DNA of 21,811 nucleotides, taken from Bacteroidales bacterium. GTDB taxonomy: Bacteria > Bacteroidota > Bacteroidia > Bacteroidales > UBA7960. Under the pieces are notes generated by a model, which made no database searches, was not told the DNA's origin, and was given only the letters and a program-made list of their open reading frames with translations. Shown piece by piece: positions 1 through 6,960 of this stretch (position 1 is the stretch's first letter; each line of letters opens with the position of its first letter). The stretch spans positions 1 to 21,811 of the forward strand of contig PWHO01000239.1 in assembly GCA_003555385.1 (NCBI GenBank), read 5' to 3'. The position numbers and the translations under genes are program-made.

Positions 1-520
1 CCCCGGGGTGAATGGATGCAGCCGCCATACGGGGAATGATCATGATAAACACAAAAAACAATACAAAAGCAAATATGTTGTAGACAGCTGCCAGCCGCCC
101 TCGTTTGTCTTCCTCTTCCACCGAGCCCCTTAAAACCATGTATGCCAGGTAAACAAGCATACCGAGGGCAGCACCGTTCAGTTTCGGGTCATTCACCCAG
201 AAAGCCCCCCAGGTAAATTTGGCCCAGACCATGCCTGTAACCAGACCCAAAACGCCAAATAGCAGCGCCGTACGAACTGCTGCCAGAGCCTTCATGTCAT
301 CTTCGGGTAACCGGTAAAGCAGGAAGCGGATACTGAACCCAAGGGCAAACAGCAGGATAAATAACATACCGAACCACATCCCTACATGGAAATAGATATT
401 GCGGATACTTTGCTGGATCACGGGTAAAACGGGAACCTCAAAAAGAAATCCGCCTGCGATCACATAAACAATCAGAATCGTTCCGGCAATTTTCCACCAT
501 TTGTGTGTTATATCTGTCAT
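1..520 (-). CDS. ccmC: Cytochrome c biogenesis protein, CcmC/CcsA family (3' part beyond window)
   Basis: Integral membrane heme-handling protein of cytochrome c maturation, which presents heme at the outer face of the cytoplasmic membrane. The window contains the first 173 residues; the end of the gene lies beyond position 1. Visible are a first membrane segment (about residues 11-29), a conserved His at 45 in a NIYFHVGMW stretch, further hydrophobic segments, and the tryptophan-rich heme-binding motif WGAFWVND at 104-111. The segment ends near a second His in SIHPG. The start ATG at 518-520 lies 10 bases after the ccmB stop, so the two genes are surely cotranscribed. The WGxxW-type motif and the place next to CcmB favour a CcmC role. 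Bacteroidota annotations often call such proteins CcsA, and the missing C-terminus prevents a firmer choice. Confidence 0.88.
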   Translation of the reverse strand, partial: MTDITHKWWKIAGTILIVYVIAGGFLFEVPVLPVIQQSIRNIYFHVGMWFGMLFILLFALGFSIRFLLYRLPEDDMKALAAVRTALLFGVLGLVTGMVWAKFTWGAFWVNDPKLNGAALGMLVYLAYMVLRGSVEEEDKRGRLAAVYNIFAFVLFFVFIMIIPRMAAASIHPG

Positions 521-530
521 GGTTGACGGG

Positions 531-1190
531 CTATTCTTTCCAAATATACGGAAATAAAAGGTTGGACAGAATCAATGTGATGCAGATCAGCGATAGCAGT
601 ATCACCAGGTCAGGGAATGCTGTGGCAAATGAGGCGCCTTCCAGGGCCAGGTCAGACACCCTTATGAGCACCAGCAGTAGAGGAAGAACCAGGGGAAACC
701 CCAGGATGGCCATCAGGGTAAAATTGTTCCGGCTTCTTGAGGCAATGGCCGATATCAGGGTCAGTACCGCCGCGAAAGCAATCGTTCCCAGTATCATATT
801 GACCAGAAATAAGCTGAAGGATGCAATGGGGTTTCCCATGAACATCATGAACACAAACAACCCGGCCAGGCTCAATCCTGTCATCAGCAAGGCATTGTAG
901 AAAATCTTCGCATTGATCACTCCCCGTGCACTGATCAGGGTATAATAATACAAGTGCTGGCTTTCCTTTTCCTGCAAAAAACTTTTCTGAATGGCATTGA
1001 TGGCGGCAAACAACAAAATAAGCCAGAACAAGGCATTCCATGTCCGGAGATCCGCCAGTCCGTCAAAAGCCAGGTAAGCTACAAATACAGTTGAAACAAG
1101 ATATAAAACAACCCCGCCAATGGTGGCCCTTTGCCGCCACTCCAGTACCAAATCTTTCCGAATAAATGCCGTTACCTCGGAGAGTTGCAT
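531..1190 (-). CDS. ccmB: Heme exporter protein CcmB (ABC permease subunit)
   Basis: Membrane subunit of the CcmAB(C) ABC complex of cytochrome c maturation system I. The 219-residue length is typical for CcmB. The cytoplasmic N-terminus carries the family-like FIRKDLVLEWRQR segment (about residues 9-21). About six hydrophobic segments follow, and a short cytoplasmic loop contains QKSFLQEKESQHLYYY (about 68-83), a region conserved in CcmB. The gene ends in TAG, 10 bases before ccmC. No ccmA ATPase gene is visible in the window. A good Bacteroidota-type promoter (1215-1247) lies just upstream, with the tRNA-His gene beyond it. Family assignment is by pattern recognition and is firm; the exact partner subunits are inferred. 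Confidence 0.93.
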   Translation of the reverse strand: MQLSEVTAFIRKDLVLEWRQRATIGGVVLYLVSTVFVAYLAFDGLADLRTWNALFWLILLFAAINAIQKSFLQEKESQHLYYYTLISARGVINAKIFYNALLMTGLSLAGLFVFMMFMGNPIASFSLFLVNMILGTIAFAAVLTLISAIASRSRNNFTLMAILGFPLVLPLLLVLIRVSDLALEGASFATAFPDLVILLSLICITLILSNLLFPYIWKE

Positions 1191-1202
1191 GCCCGGTTTT
1201 GT

Positions 1203-1226
1203 GGATTAATTGTGCAAAGTTAATCC
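1203..1226. promoter_or_regulatory. Perfect inverted repeat over the ccmB -7 box (candidate operator)
   Basis: GGATTAA (1203-1209) and TTAATCC (1220-1226) form perfect 7-base arms around a 10-base centre. The repeat encloses most of the ccmB -7 box at 1215-1222, so a protein bound here would block the promoter. The half-sites match no regulator I can name. The repeat is seen directly; an operator role is inferred. Confidence 0.4.
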
Positions 1227-1247
1227 AAATAGGGGAAAAAGGACAAA
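1215..1247 (-). promoter_or_regulatory. Candidate ccmB promoter (Bacteroidota -33/-7 type)
   Basis: On the minus strand a TTTG (1244-1247) is followed after 21 bases by TAACTTTG (1215-1222). This matches the TTTG / TAnnTTTG form known for the primary sigma factor of Bacteroidota. The TTTG is the end of the T-run of the tRNA-His terminator. Transcription would begin near 1210, about 20 bases before the ccmB ATG. Confidence 0.65.
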
Positions 1248-1272
1248 AAAAGCCCCTCCTTTCGGAGAGGCT
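1245..1272 (-). terminator. Intrinsic terminator of tRNA-His
   Basis: On the minus strand a 9-pair stem (AGCCUCUCC / GGAGGGGCU, with one G-U pair) is capped by a GAAA tetraloop and followed by seven T. The G-U pair and the GNRA loop exist only in the minus-strand RNA, which fixes the direction. It begins a few bases after the 3' end of tRNA-His. Confidence 0.85.
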
Positions 1273-1275
1273 TAG

Positions 1276-1350
1276 GGTGACTAATGGGATTCGAACCCAC
1301 GACCCCCAGAACCACAATCTGGTGCTCTAACCTGCTGAGCTATAGTCACC
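1276..1350 (-). tRNA. tRNA-His (GTG anticodon)
   Basis: A full cloverleaf can be folded on the minus strand. The acceptor stem is GTGACTA/TAGTCAC (1343-1349 with 1277-1283). The D-arm contains AGCTCAGC..GGTTAGAGC. The anticodon stem-loop CCAGA-TTGTGGT-TCTGG has anticodon GTG, and the T-arm has GTTCGAATC. The extra 5' G at 1350 faces discriminator C at 1276, the G-1:C73 identity pair of histidine tRNAs. CCA is not encoded. It has its own promoter and terminator. Confidence 0.97.
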
Positions 1351-1365
1351 GTTTAATTTCGAGTG

Positions 1366-1397
1366 CAAATATACATTATTTTTACGACATTTGTCAA
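1366..1397 (-). promoter_or_regulatory. Promoter of tRNA-His
   Basis: On the minus strand TTGACA (1392-1397) is followed after 18 bases by TATATTTG (1366-1373), a perfect TAnnTTTG box. The box ends 15 bases before the mature tRNA 5' end. The 13 bases TATATTTGCACTC recur exactly upstream of tRNA-Leu (13849-13861). Confidence 0.75.
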
Positions 1398-1433
1398 CGT
1401 ACACAGACAAAATTATTGTCCAACACCAGGCCC

Positions 1434-2675
1434 ATGCAATCTCCCCGCAACTCCCGATCTGTGCTTGTAATTCCATCCTGGTATCCGCCCCGGGGGGGTG
1501 AATTTTTCCGGGATCATGCCAGGGCTCTTACAGCTGCCGGAATGGAGGTATCGGTTGTTTCACTTGACCTGATCAGCCTGAAACGCAATCCGGATGCATT
1601 GTGGAGGAGAAAAAACATATCATCCGGGTTCGAACACGGCGTCAGGGAATACAGCTCCCCCTGCCCCATTATCCCGTTTTTGGACAGGCCCAATGCCCGC
1701 CTGTGGATCCGAAGGATGATAAGCCTGGGCATGGAACACATTGAGGAACATGGGAGGCCTGGCATCATTCAGGCGCACAGCAGCATTTGGGCAGGTGTGG
1801 CTGCGGCTGCCATCAAAAAGCTCACGGGGATCCCCTATGTGGTTACTGAGCACAGGGGCCGCTTTGTAAATAACAACCCGCGGGCCGGGGCCCTGTTCAG
1901 AGACTGGCACTACCCGCTGATCAGGAAAGCCTTCGGGCACGCCGACAAAATTGTTACGGTGAGCAATGCCCTGAACGAAAAGATTGCCAATATTTCAACT
2001 GTGCAGGAAGCTGATATCATTGCCATCCCCAACCTGACAGACACCAGTTTCTTTCAGGGGAACCCAGTTACGGATTCACCCGGGACATTCACCTTTTTTT
2101 CCCTTGCCCACCTGGTACCGGAAAAGGGGATGGATACGCTGATCGAAGCAGCAACAATACTGAAGGATTACAAAACGGATTTTCGGCTGATTATCGGAGG
2201 TGACGGCAGCGAGCGTGCATCGCTGGAACAGGCCGTTCGTGATGCATCGCTTGACCGCATTGTCCGTTTTACCGGAAAACTTTCAAAGGACGAAGTCAGA
2301 GATTGGTTGCTTCACGCTCATGCATTCGTGCTGCCCAGCCATTTCGAGGCGTTCGGGGTGGTGTTGATTGAGGCAATGGCATGCGGCCTCCCTGTGATTG
2401 GCACCCGCTCAGGCGGACCGGAATATATCGTCAGTGATGAAACAGGCATTCTTGTTGACCGGAGCGATGCATCCGCACTGGCAAAAGCCATGGAAAAAAT
2501 GATTGACGGGGTTGTGGACTACAGCCAGACACAAATCAGGCAATATGCCACAACAAGATTCAGCCCTGAGGTGGTGGCCGGTCAATATGCAGCACTCTAC
2601 GAACAGGTAACGGGAGGTAACACCATCAAACCGCAAAACCTGGCGGATACAAAATACGGCCCGGCGTCGTACTAA
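1434..2675 (+). CDS. Glycosyltransferase family 4 protein
   Basis: Retaining GT-B glycosyltransferase of 413 residues that probably adds a sugar from an activated donor to a polysaccharide or lipid-linked acceptor at the inner face of the membrane. The N-terminus has the usual first strand and Gly-rich loop (VLVIPSWYPPRGGEFFRDHA, about residues 10-29). The C-terminal donor domain has FFSLAHLVPEKGMDTLIEA and the E-x7-E motif EAFGVVLIE (Glu305 and Glu313), then ACGLPVIGTRSGGPEYI. The open frame continues upstream to 1284, but that part is the complement of tRNA-His, so ATG 1434 is chosen. It is followed after 22 bases by an asparagine-synthetase-like gene, which suggests a two-gene operon. Donor and acceptor cannot be told from sequence. 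Confidence 0.9.
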   Translation: MQSPRNSRSVLVIPSWYPPRGGEFFRDHARALTAAGMEVSVVSLDLISLKRNPDALWRRKNISSGFEHGVREYSSPCPIIPFLDRPNARLWIRRMISLGMEHIEEHGRPGIIQAHSSIWAGVAAAAIKKLTGIPYVVTEHRGRFVNNNPRAGALFRDWHYPLIRKAFGHADKIVTVSNALNEKIANISTVQEADIIAIPNLTDTSFFQGNPVTDSPGTFTFFSLAHLVPEKGMDTLIEAATILKDYKTDFRLIIGGDGSERASLEQAVRDASLDRIVRFTGKLSKDEVRDWLLHAHAFVLPSHFEAFGVVLIEAMACGLPVIGTRSGGPEYIVSDETGILVDRSDASALAKAMEKMIDGVVDYSQTQIRQYATTRFSPEVVAGQYAALYEQVTGGNTIKPQNLADTKYGPASY

Positions 2676-2697
2676 ACCACTTACCTAAAAAGGATCT

Positions 2698-4329
2698 ATG
2701 GTTCATACCATGCTGACATACAACAACGGATTTCAGTGGATACAGGCTGGCAGGGTTTCCTTCAAAGGGTATTTCCTGGATTCCGGGGGCAGGTTCATGA
2801 CCGGTAAGGCCGCTGCCGGAACATTTGAGGATGTGGGATCCATAAAAGAGCTTGCCGCGCTCCTGAGATGTATTGACGGGGCTTTCTCTGTGATTATCCG
2901 TACAGCGGACGGACTGCTCGCTGGTGTAGACCCCATGCGGATGTTCCCCCTTTTTTACACACGGGAGGGCAGGCAGTGGCACATATCTGACTCGGCGGAA
3001 GCCCTGTTGAAGAGAGCAGCATCTCCTGAATTACACAAAGAAGTCCTTCCTGAATTTTTATCGGCAGGATTCGTCATGGGGAAAGACACCCTCGTAACCG
3101 GTATTCAGAAAACCAGTGCCGCTGAGGTACTCTTATTCAGCGACTCTGAAAAACCACACTGCCGTACTTATTCCTATTACCTGCCTGAAGACTTCAGCAA
3201 CAAGGGAGCACCTGCCCTGAAGGAAGAACTGCATCATTTGCTACAGAGCTTATCCCGGCGTATGATTGAATCACTCGGGGGACGGACTGCCATTGTTCCG
3301 CTCAGCGGGGGATATGACTCCAGACTGATTGCCTGCATGCTTAAAATGCAGGGATATAAAAAGGTAATCTGCATAACTTACGGCAGGCCAAACAAGGAAT
3401 CCCGGATCAGCCGGCGGGTTGCAGAACAACTAGGGTATCGGTGGGAGTTTGTAAACTACACCGACATCCCCGCTGAGGGGCTTACGAATGACCCCTTGTT
3501 TCTGGACTGGACAAGCTATTCCGGCAACCTCTCATCCATGCCCTACCTGCAGGAGTATTTTGCCGTAAAAAGCCTGAAAGAAAAAAACCTGATTCCTGAA
3601 GGCAGTGTTTTTCTGCCGGGTCATACGGGTGACTATATCGCAGGAAGTTATACCGAGAAAACCATCCGCATCAGGCAACGTAAAACCCAAAGGGCTCATA
3701 GGCTGACCAATGGCTACTTCCGGTTCTTTCCCCTTAAAAAGAAACAAAAAGAAATCATTATTAAAAGGATAGAGGAATGGTTCGGGGCATATCACCCCCC
3801 GGCCGGGGCAACTGATGAACAATATGATGTTTTCACCGAAGACTGGGACCTGAAGGAAAAATTTTCCTCCTTTGTATTCAACTCAGCCGGGGTGTTTCCA
3901 TTTTTCGGTTACGACTTCCGTTTACCGCTTTGGGATAAACAATTCCGTGATTTTTTCAGGAAGGTCCCCTTTGCACTGCGTTCCCACAAAAAATTATATA
4001 ATGAGGTGCTTGAAGAAAATTACTTCATCCCCCTGAAGGTGTATTATAGCAGGGAAGAAATAAGCGAAACACCAAAACGCCTTAAATTACAGCGGATTAA
4101 GGACATTCTGCAACCGCTGATACCCGGGTATATCCGGCAAAAACGGATGGCTGAACGCGATTACCTGTGTTACGAACGTTTTACTTTGCCCATGAAGAAG
4201 TCAATGGAGCAGGCCGGCACGCCGGTGCCGGATCAGCTGAACAGCTTCAACGCGATCATTGCCCATTGGTATGCAGATCGCATCAAAAATCAGATTATTC
4301 CCCGGCCTGCCCCTCGAAAGTCTGAATAA
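2698..4329 (+). CDS. Asparagine-synthetase-like protein without the N-terminal Cys
   Basis: A 543-residue protein with the two-domain plan of AsnB. The N-terminal part (about residues 15-110) resembles a class-II glutamine amidotransferase fold remnant, with LRCIDGAFSVIIR and GVDPMRMFPLFY corresponding to the usual GxFAFxIxD and RDxxGxxPLYY segments. The ATP-pyrophosphatase domain carries the PP-loop SGGYDS at 203-208. The start ATG 2698 follows an AAGGA-type site, and an in-frame stop at 2686-2688 rules out an upstream extension. Residue 2 is therefore Val, so the Cys nucleophile needed for glutamine hydrolysis is absent. The protein may use ammonia or another nucleophile, as beta-lactam synthetase does. 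The neighbouring GT4 gene suggests a role in glycan decoration. Substrate unknown. Confidence 0.82.
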   Translation: MVHTMLTYNNGFQWIQAGRVSFKGYFLDSGGRFMTGKAAAGTFEDVGSIKELAALLRCIDGAFSVIIRTADGLLAGVDPMRMFPLFYTREGRQWHISDSAEALLKRAASPELHKEVLPEFLSAGFVMGKDTLVTGIQKTSAAEVLLFSDSEKPHCRTYSYYLPEDFSNKGAPALKEELHHLLQSLSRRMIESLGGRTAIVPLSGGYDSRLIACMLKMQGYKKVICITYGRPNKESRISRRVAEQLGYRWEFVNYTDIPAEGLTNDPLFLDWTSYSGNLSSMPYLQEYFAVKSLKEKNLIPEGSVFLPGHTGDYIAGSYTEKTIRIRQRKTQRAHRLTNGYFRFFPLKKKQKEIIIKRIEEWFGAYHPPAGATDEQYDVFTEDWDLKEKFSSFVFNSAGVFPFFGYDFRLPLWDKQFRDFFRKVPFALRSHKKLYNEVLEENYFIPLKVYYSREEISETPKRLKLQRIKDILQPLIPGYIRQKRMAERDYLCYERFTLPMKKSMEQAGTPVPDQLNSFNAIIAHWYADRIKNQIIPRPAPRKSE

Positions 4330-4849
4330 ACGCCTCCAGGTCATCGGTCTCTTTGTACACACCCTCGTTAAAAAAGGTCAGTACCGCCTCCATGTTGGCC
4401 GGAGGCCGGAATCCCGGAATGGCCGTGAGGAGCTCAACGTTCTCATCAAGAAATACCACGGTAGGATAGCTCATACGCCCCTGCAAAAGGGCAATGGCAA
4501 AATCATGTGTCGGACGGCGTTCCCCCAGGTTATTGTTCTCGTAAACCGTCCCCCTGAATTCTATGGGATCCTTCTGTTCGGCATTTAGTTTTACCGGGTA
4601 AAAATTATCGTTCAGATAAGAGGCGATTACCGGGTGGGAAAAGGTTTCCGCGTCCATACGGCGGCAGAATCCGCACCAGTCGGTGTATACTTCCACAAAT
4701 ATCATACGGGGTTCTTCTGCGGCCTTTTCTACAGCTTCTTCCATACTCAACCAGTTCACCTCCCCGTTTTCCGCCTCTGAAGCCCCGGCCACCCGGCCAA
4801 AGACTGAGATAAGCATCAGGGCAAAAAATATGTTTTTCAGTTGTTGCAT
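4295..4849 (-). CDS. Exported thioredoxin-fold protein (CGFC active site)
   Basis: A 184-residue protein starting at MQQLKNIFF. The hydrophobic segment FFALMLISVFGRVAGASE (about residues 8-25) looks like a cleaved Sec signal peptide, which favours ATG 4849 over the in-frame start 17 codons upstream. The mature part has MIFVEVYTDWCGFCRRMD with the redox pair Cys59 and Cys62, followed by MSYPTVVFLDEN containing the cis-Pro of thioredoxin folds. This places it among periplasmic thioredoxin-like (thioredoxin_7 type) proteins that reduce or isomerise disulfides outside the cytoplasm. Its last 35 bases overlap the convergent asparagine-synthetase-like gene. The particular substrate is unknown. A link to cytochrome c thiol reduction is possible but unsupported, since the ccm genes are not adjacent. 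Confidence 0.85.
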   Translation of the reverse strand: MQQLKNIFFALMLISVFGRVAGASEAENGEVNWLSMEEAVEKAAEEPRMIFVEVYTDWCGFCRRMDAETFSHPVIASYLNDNFYPVKLNAEQKDPIEFRGTVYENNNLGERRPTHDFAIALLQGRMSYPTVVFLDENVELLTAIPGFRPPANMEAVLTFFNEGVYKETDDLEAFIQTFEGQAGE

Positions 4850-4940
4850 CGCGTTCCGAATTATCGTTTGTGTTTTACAAAGACAGGTTTGTTTGATCAT
4901 TACCCGTAAAACCTAACACCAGAAAATTCAGATTGTTTGC

Positions 4941-4948
4941 TAAATTTG
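4941..4948 (+). promoter_or_regulatory. Candidate -7 box for the permease gene
   Basis: TAAATTTG matches TAnnTTTG. It lies 15 bases before the GTG at 4964 and downstream of the alternative TTG start at 4937, so transcription from it would exclude the TTG. No clear TTTG is seen in the -33 position. Confidence 0.45.
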
Positions 4949-4963
4949 TCCATCTTTGCCGCT

Positions 4964-6193
4964 GTGTTATTCAACAAGCCAAAAATATCAACGAATGTCT
5001 CCCCCGGGAAAATTACCTGGAGACGCTTCCGGCGGATTCCCACGGGAATGGCAGGCCTTGGCTGGATCGTTATTGCAGCGCTGCTTGCCACAACAGGGTA
5101 CCTGGTTATCCCTGACAAAAGCCCCCACGCCAATCACCAGCAGCTGGAACTGGCTGCGCATAAACCCGGGACCAGGCAGGCCATTCTCCATATAGCCAGA
5201 AATGAAGCGCACACACCCCCTTCTTTCATGGGGAAATTATTGCATGGCAAGCCAAACCCCCACACCACCATCCCCGTACAGTCATATTGGTTTGCAGCAG
5301 ACACCCTGCATTATGAGACCTACCCGGGGCAGCCAGGCTACCCGGGGCTTGAGGGTTTTTACCTGCTGCCGGATGTACTGTATCACCTGGATACCGGCAC
5401 TCCGGTAAGGCAGGTGGCAGATGACACCCTTTTCTTTCGTGATGCGTGGGGAAATGCACATCACAGGAGCATCCGGCAAATGCAGGATGAAGTGGCAGAA
5501 AAACAAATTCGCGAAAAACTCTTTCTGCTGGGAACCGATCGTTTCGGGCGGGATCTTTTGAGCCAGCTTGTGATTGGCACACGGGTTTCATTGTCTGTGG
5601 GCTTCATTGCGGTTTTTATTTCTCTGCTTATCGGAGTTACCCTCGGTAGCCTCGCCGGTTATTTCCGGGGAAGGACAGACCATCTGATTGTCTGGCTGAT
5701 CAATGTGGTATGGTCGATACCTACCCTGTTGCTGGCCATAGCCATCACCTTTGCGCTGGGCAAAGGGTTCTGGCAGGTTTTTGTGGCTGTGGGGCTGACC
5801 ATGTGGGTGGAGGTGGCCAGGGTGGTGCGCGGCCAGGTGATCAGCACAAGAGAAAAAGAGTTCGTTGAATCGGCACGGGCACTGGGTCTGGGGAGCATAC
5901 GCATCATTCGCCGTCACATTTTGCCGGTTATCACAGGTCCCGTAATCGTAATCTCCGCTGCAAATTTTGCCTCTGCCATACTCATTGAGGCCGGCCTGAG
6001 TTTTCTCGGCATTGGCGTCCAGCCCCCGGTGCCTTCCTGGGGAACCATGATCAGGGAGCATTATGGATACATCATTCTGGATAAAGGCTATCTTGCCTTC
6101 CTGCCCGGGCTGGCCATCATGCTGATGGTCCTTTCATTTATGCTGCTCGGAAACGGATTGCGTGAAGCACTCGACAGAAGTGCCAGGGATTGA
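4964..6193 (+). CDS. ABC transporter permease, OppC/DppC family
   Basis: Membrane permease of a peptide/nickel-type ABC importer. With GTG 4964 as start (MLFNKPKISTN...) it has 409 residues, well above the roughly 300 of enterobacterial DppC. TM1 is at about 31-49. About 130 extra-cytoplasmic residues follow, and then the conserved LLGTDRFGRDLLSQL segment. The core has five further membrane segments and the EAA loop, read as SARALGLGSIRIIRRHILP. The end has EAGLSFLGIGVQPPVPSWG, all typical of this family. An in-frame TTG at 4937 would add nine residues but lies upstream of a likely -7 box. No partner permease, ATPase or binding protein is nearby, so the rest of the transporter must be encoded elsewhere. 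Ligand unknown. Confidence 0.88.
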   Translation: MLFNKPKISTNVSPGKITWRRFRRIPTGMAGLGWIVIAALLATTGYLVIPDKSPHANHQQLELAAHKPGTRQAILHIARNEAHTPPSFMGKLLHGKPNPHTTIPVQSYWFAADTLHYETYPGQPGYPGLEGFYLLPDVLYHLDTGTPVRQVADDTLFFRDAWGNAHHRSIRQMQDEVAEKQIREKLFLLGTDRFGRDLLSQLVIGTRVSLSVGFIAVFISLLIGVTLGSLAGYFRGRTDHLIVWLINVVWSIPTLLLAIAITFALGKGFWQVFVAVGLTMWVEVARVVRGQVISTREKEFVESARALGLGSIRIIRRHILPVITGPVIVISAANFASAILIEAGLSFLGIGVQPPVPSWGTMIREHYGYIILDKGYLAFLPGLAIMLMVLSFMLLGNGLREALDRSARD

Positions 6194-6197
6194 AAAA

Positions 6198-6842
6198 TTA
6201 TCTTTCCTTGTCTCCAAGCATGGGTACAAACCTGAAATTTCCAAATTCTTGTTTTTCAAGTTCATCATCACCATGCTTCACCACCCGGGTCATGATCTGT
6301 GTATCCCCTTTCCCGAGGGGAACCACCATCATTCCGCCAATTTTCAGCTGATCCAGCAGCTTCCGGGGAACCTGGGGTGCTGCTGCGGTTACGAGAATAC
6401 GATCAAAAGGAGCAAACGCAGGTAAGCCCTCATAGCCATCACCATAGAAAAGCTTGATGGAATATTTCATTTCATTCAGCAGCTGCTTTGTTTTTCGGTA
6501 CAAAGAATGGTGACGTTCAATGGTGAACACACGGGCTCCCATTTCAGCCAGCACACATGCCTGGTAACCACTGCCGGTTCCGACCTCCAGTACTTTGTTC
6601 CCTTTTTCAACCTGGAGCAGCTCGGTCTGAAAGGCCACCGTATATGGCTGGCTGATGGTTTGTCCTGCTCCGATCGGGAAAGGTTTATCCTGGTAGGCGA
6701 TCTCTACAAAAGAAGAGTCAAGGAAGAAATGCCTGGGCACTGCCTGTAACGCATTGAGAATTTCCTCATTCCTGATGCCTTTCGCACGCACCTGCTCTAC
6801 AAGCTTTTTACGTAGGCCCTTATGCCGGTATGAATCATTCAT
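6198..6842 (-). CDS. pcm: Protein-L-isoaspartate O-methyltransferase
   Basis: Cytosolic repair enzyme that methylates L-isoaspartyl residues in damaged proteins using S-adenosylmethionine. The 214 residues match the family length. Family segments visible are AVPRHFFL (34-41), the substrate-binding PIGAGQTISQPY (56-67), the SAM-binding motif I VLEVGTGSGY (84-93), motif II around FDRILVTAAAPQVP, and the closing LKIGGMMVVPLG. It converges on the permease gene with four bases between the stops, so no separate terminator fits there. It is divergent from the Gfo/Idh/MocA gene across 118 bases. Confidence 0.95.
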   Translation of the reverse strand: MNDSYRHKGLRKKLVEQVRAKGIRNEEILNALQAVPRHFFLDSSFVEIAYQDKPFPIGAGQTISQPYTVAFQTELLQVEKGNKVLEVGTGSGYQACVLAEMGARVFTIERHHSLYRKTKQLLNEMKYSIKLFYGDGYEGLPAFAPFDRILVTAAAPQVPRKLLDQLKIGGMMVVPLGKGDTQIMTRVVKHGDDELEKQEFGNFRFVPMLGDKER

Positions 6843-6890
6843 TATACTAAACTTCCATGATGGTTGATTGTCGGTCTACGAAATTAAGCA

Positions 6891-6920
6891 TTTCACAGAC
6901 CATAAAAAACTTTACTTTTG
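6891..6920 (+). promoter_or_regulatory. Candidate promoter of the Gfo/Idh/MocA gene
   Basis: TACTTTTG (6913-6920) matches the TAnnTTTG box. A weak -33 element TTTC (6891-6894) lies 18 bases upstream. Transcription would start near 6925 and give a leader of about 35 bases before ATG 6961. This also argues against the longer frame beginning at 6868. Confidence 0.55.
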
Positions 6921-6960
6921 TAAAAACAACAACCATTTTAAACAATTAACTGCTTTTCAT

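Noticed and set aside
1284..1433. N-terminal extension of the glycosyltransferase frame
   Set aside because: This part is the antisense of tRNA-His and its promoter; homologues begin near MQSPRNSRSVLVIPSWYP at 1434.
2698..4329. Lasso peptide or similar peptide biosynthesis cluster around the AsnB-like gene
   Set aside because: No precursor peptide, leader peptidase or PqqD-like gene is seen nearby; a GT4 gene and an unrelated thioredoxin-fold gene flank it.
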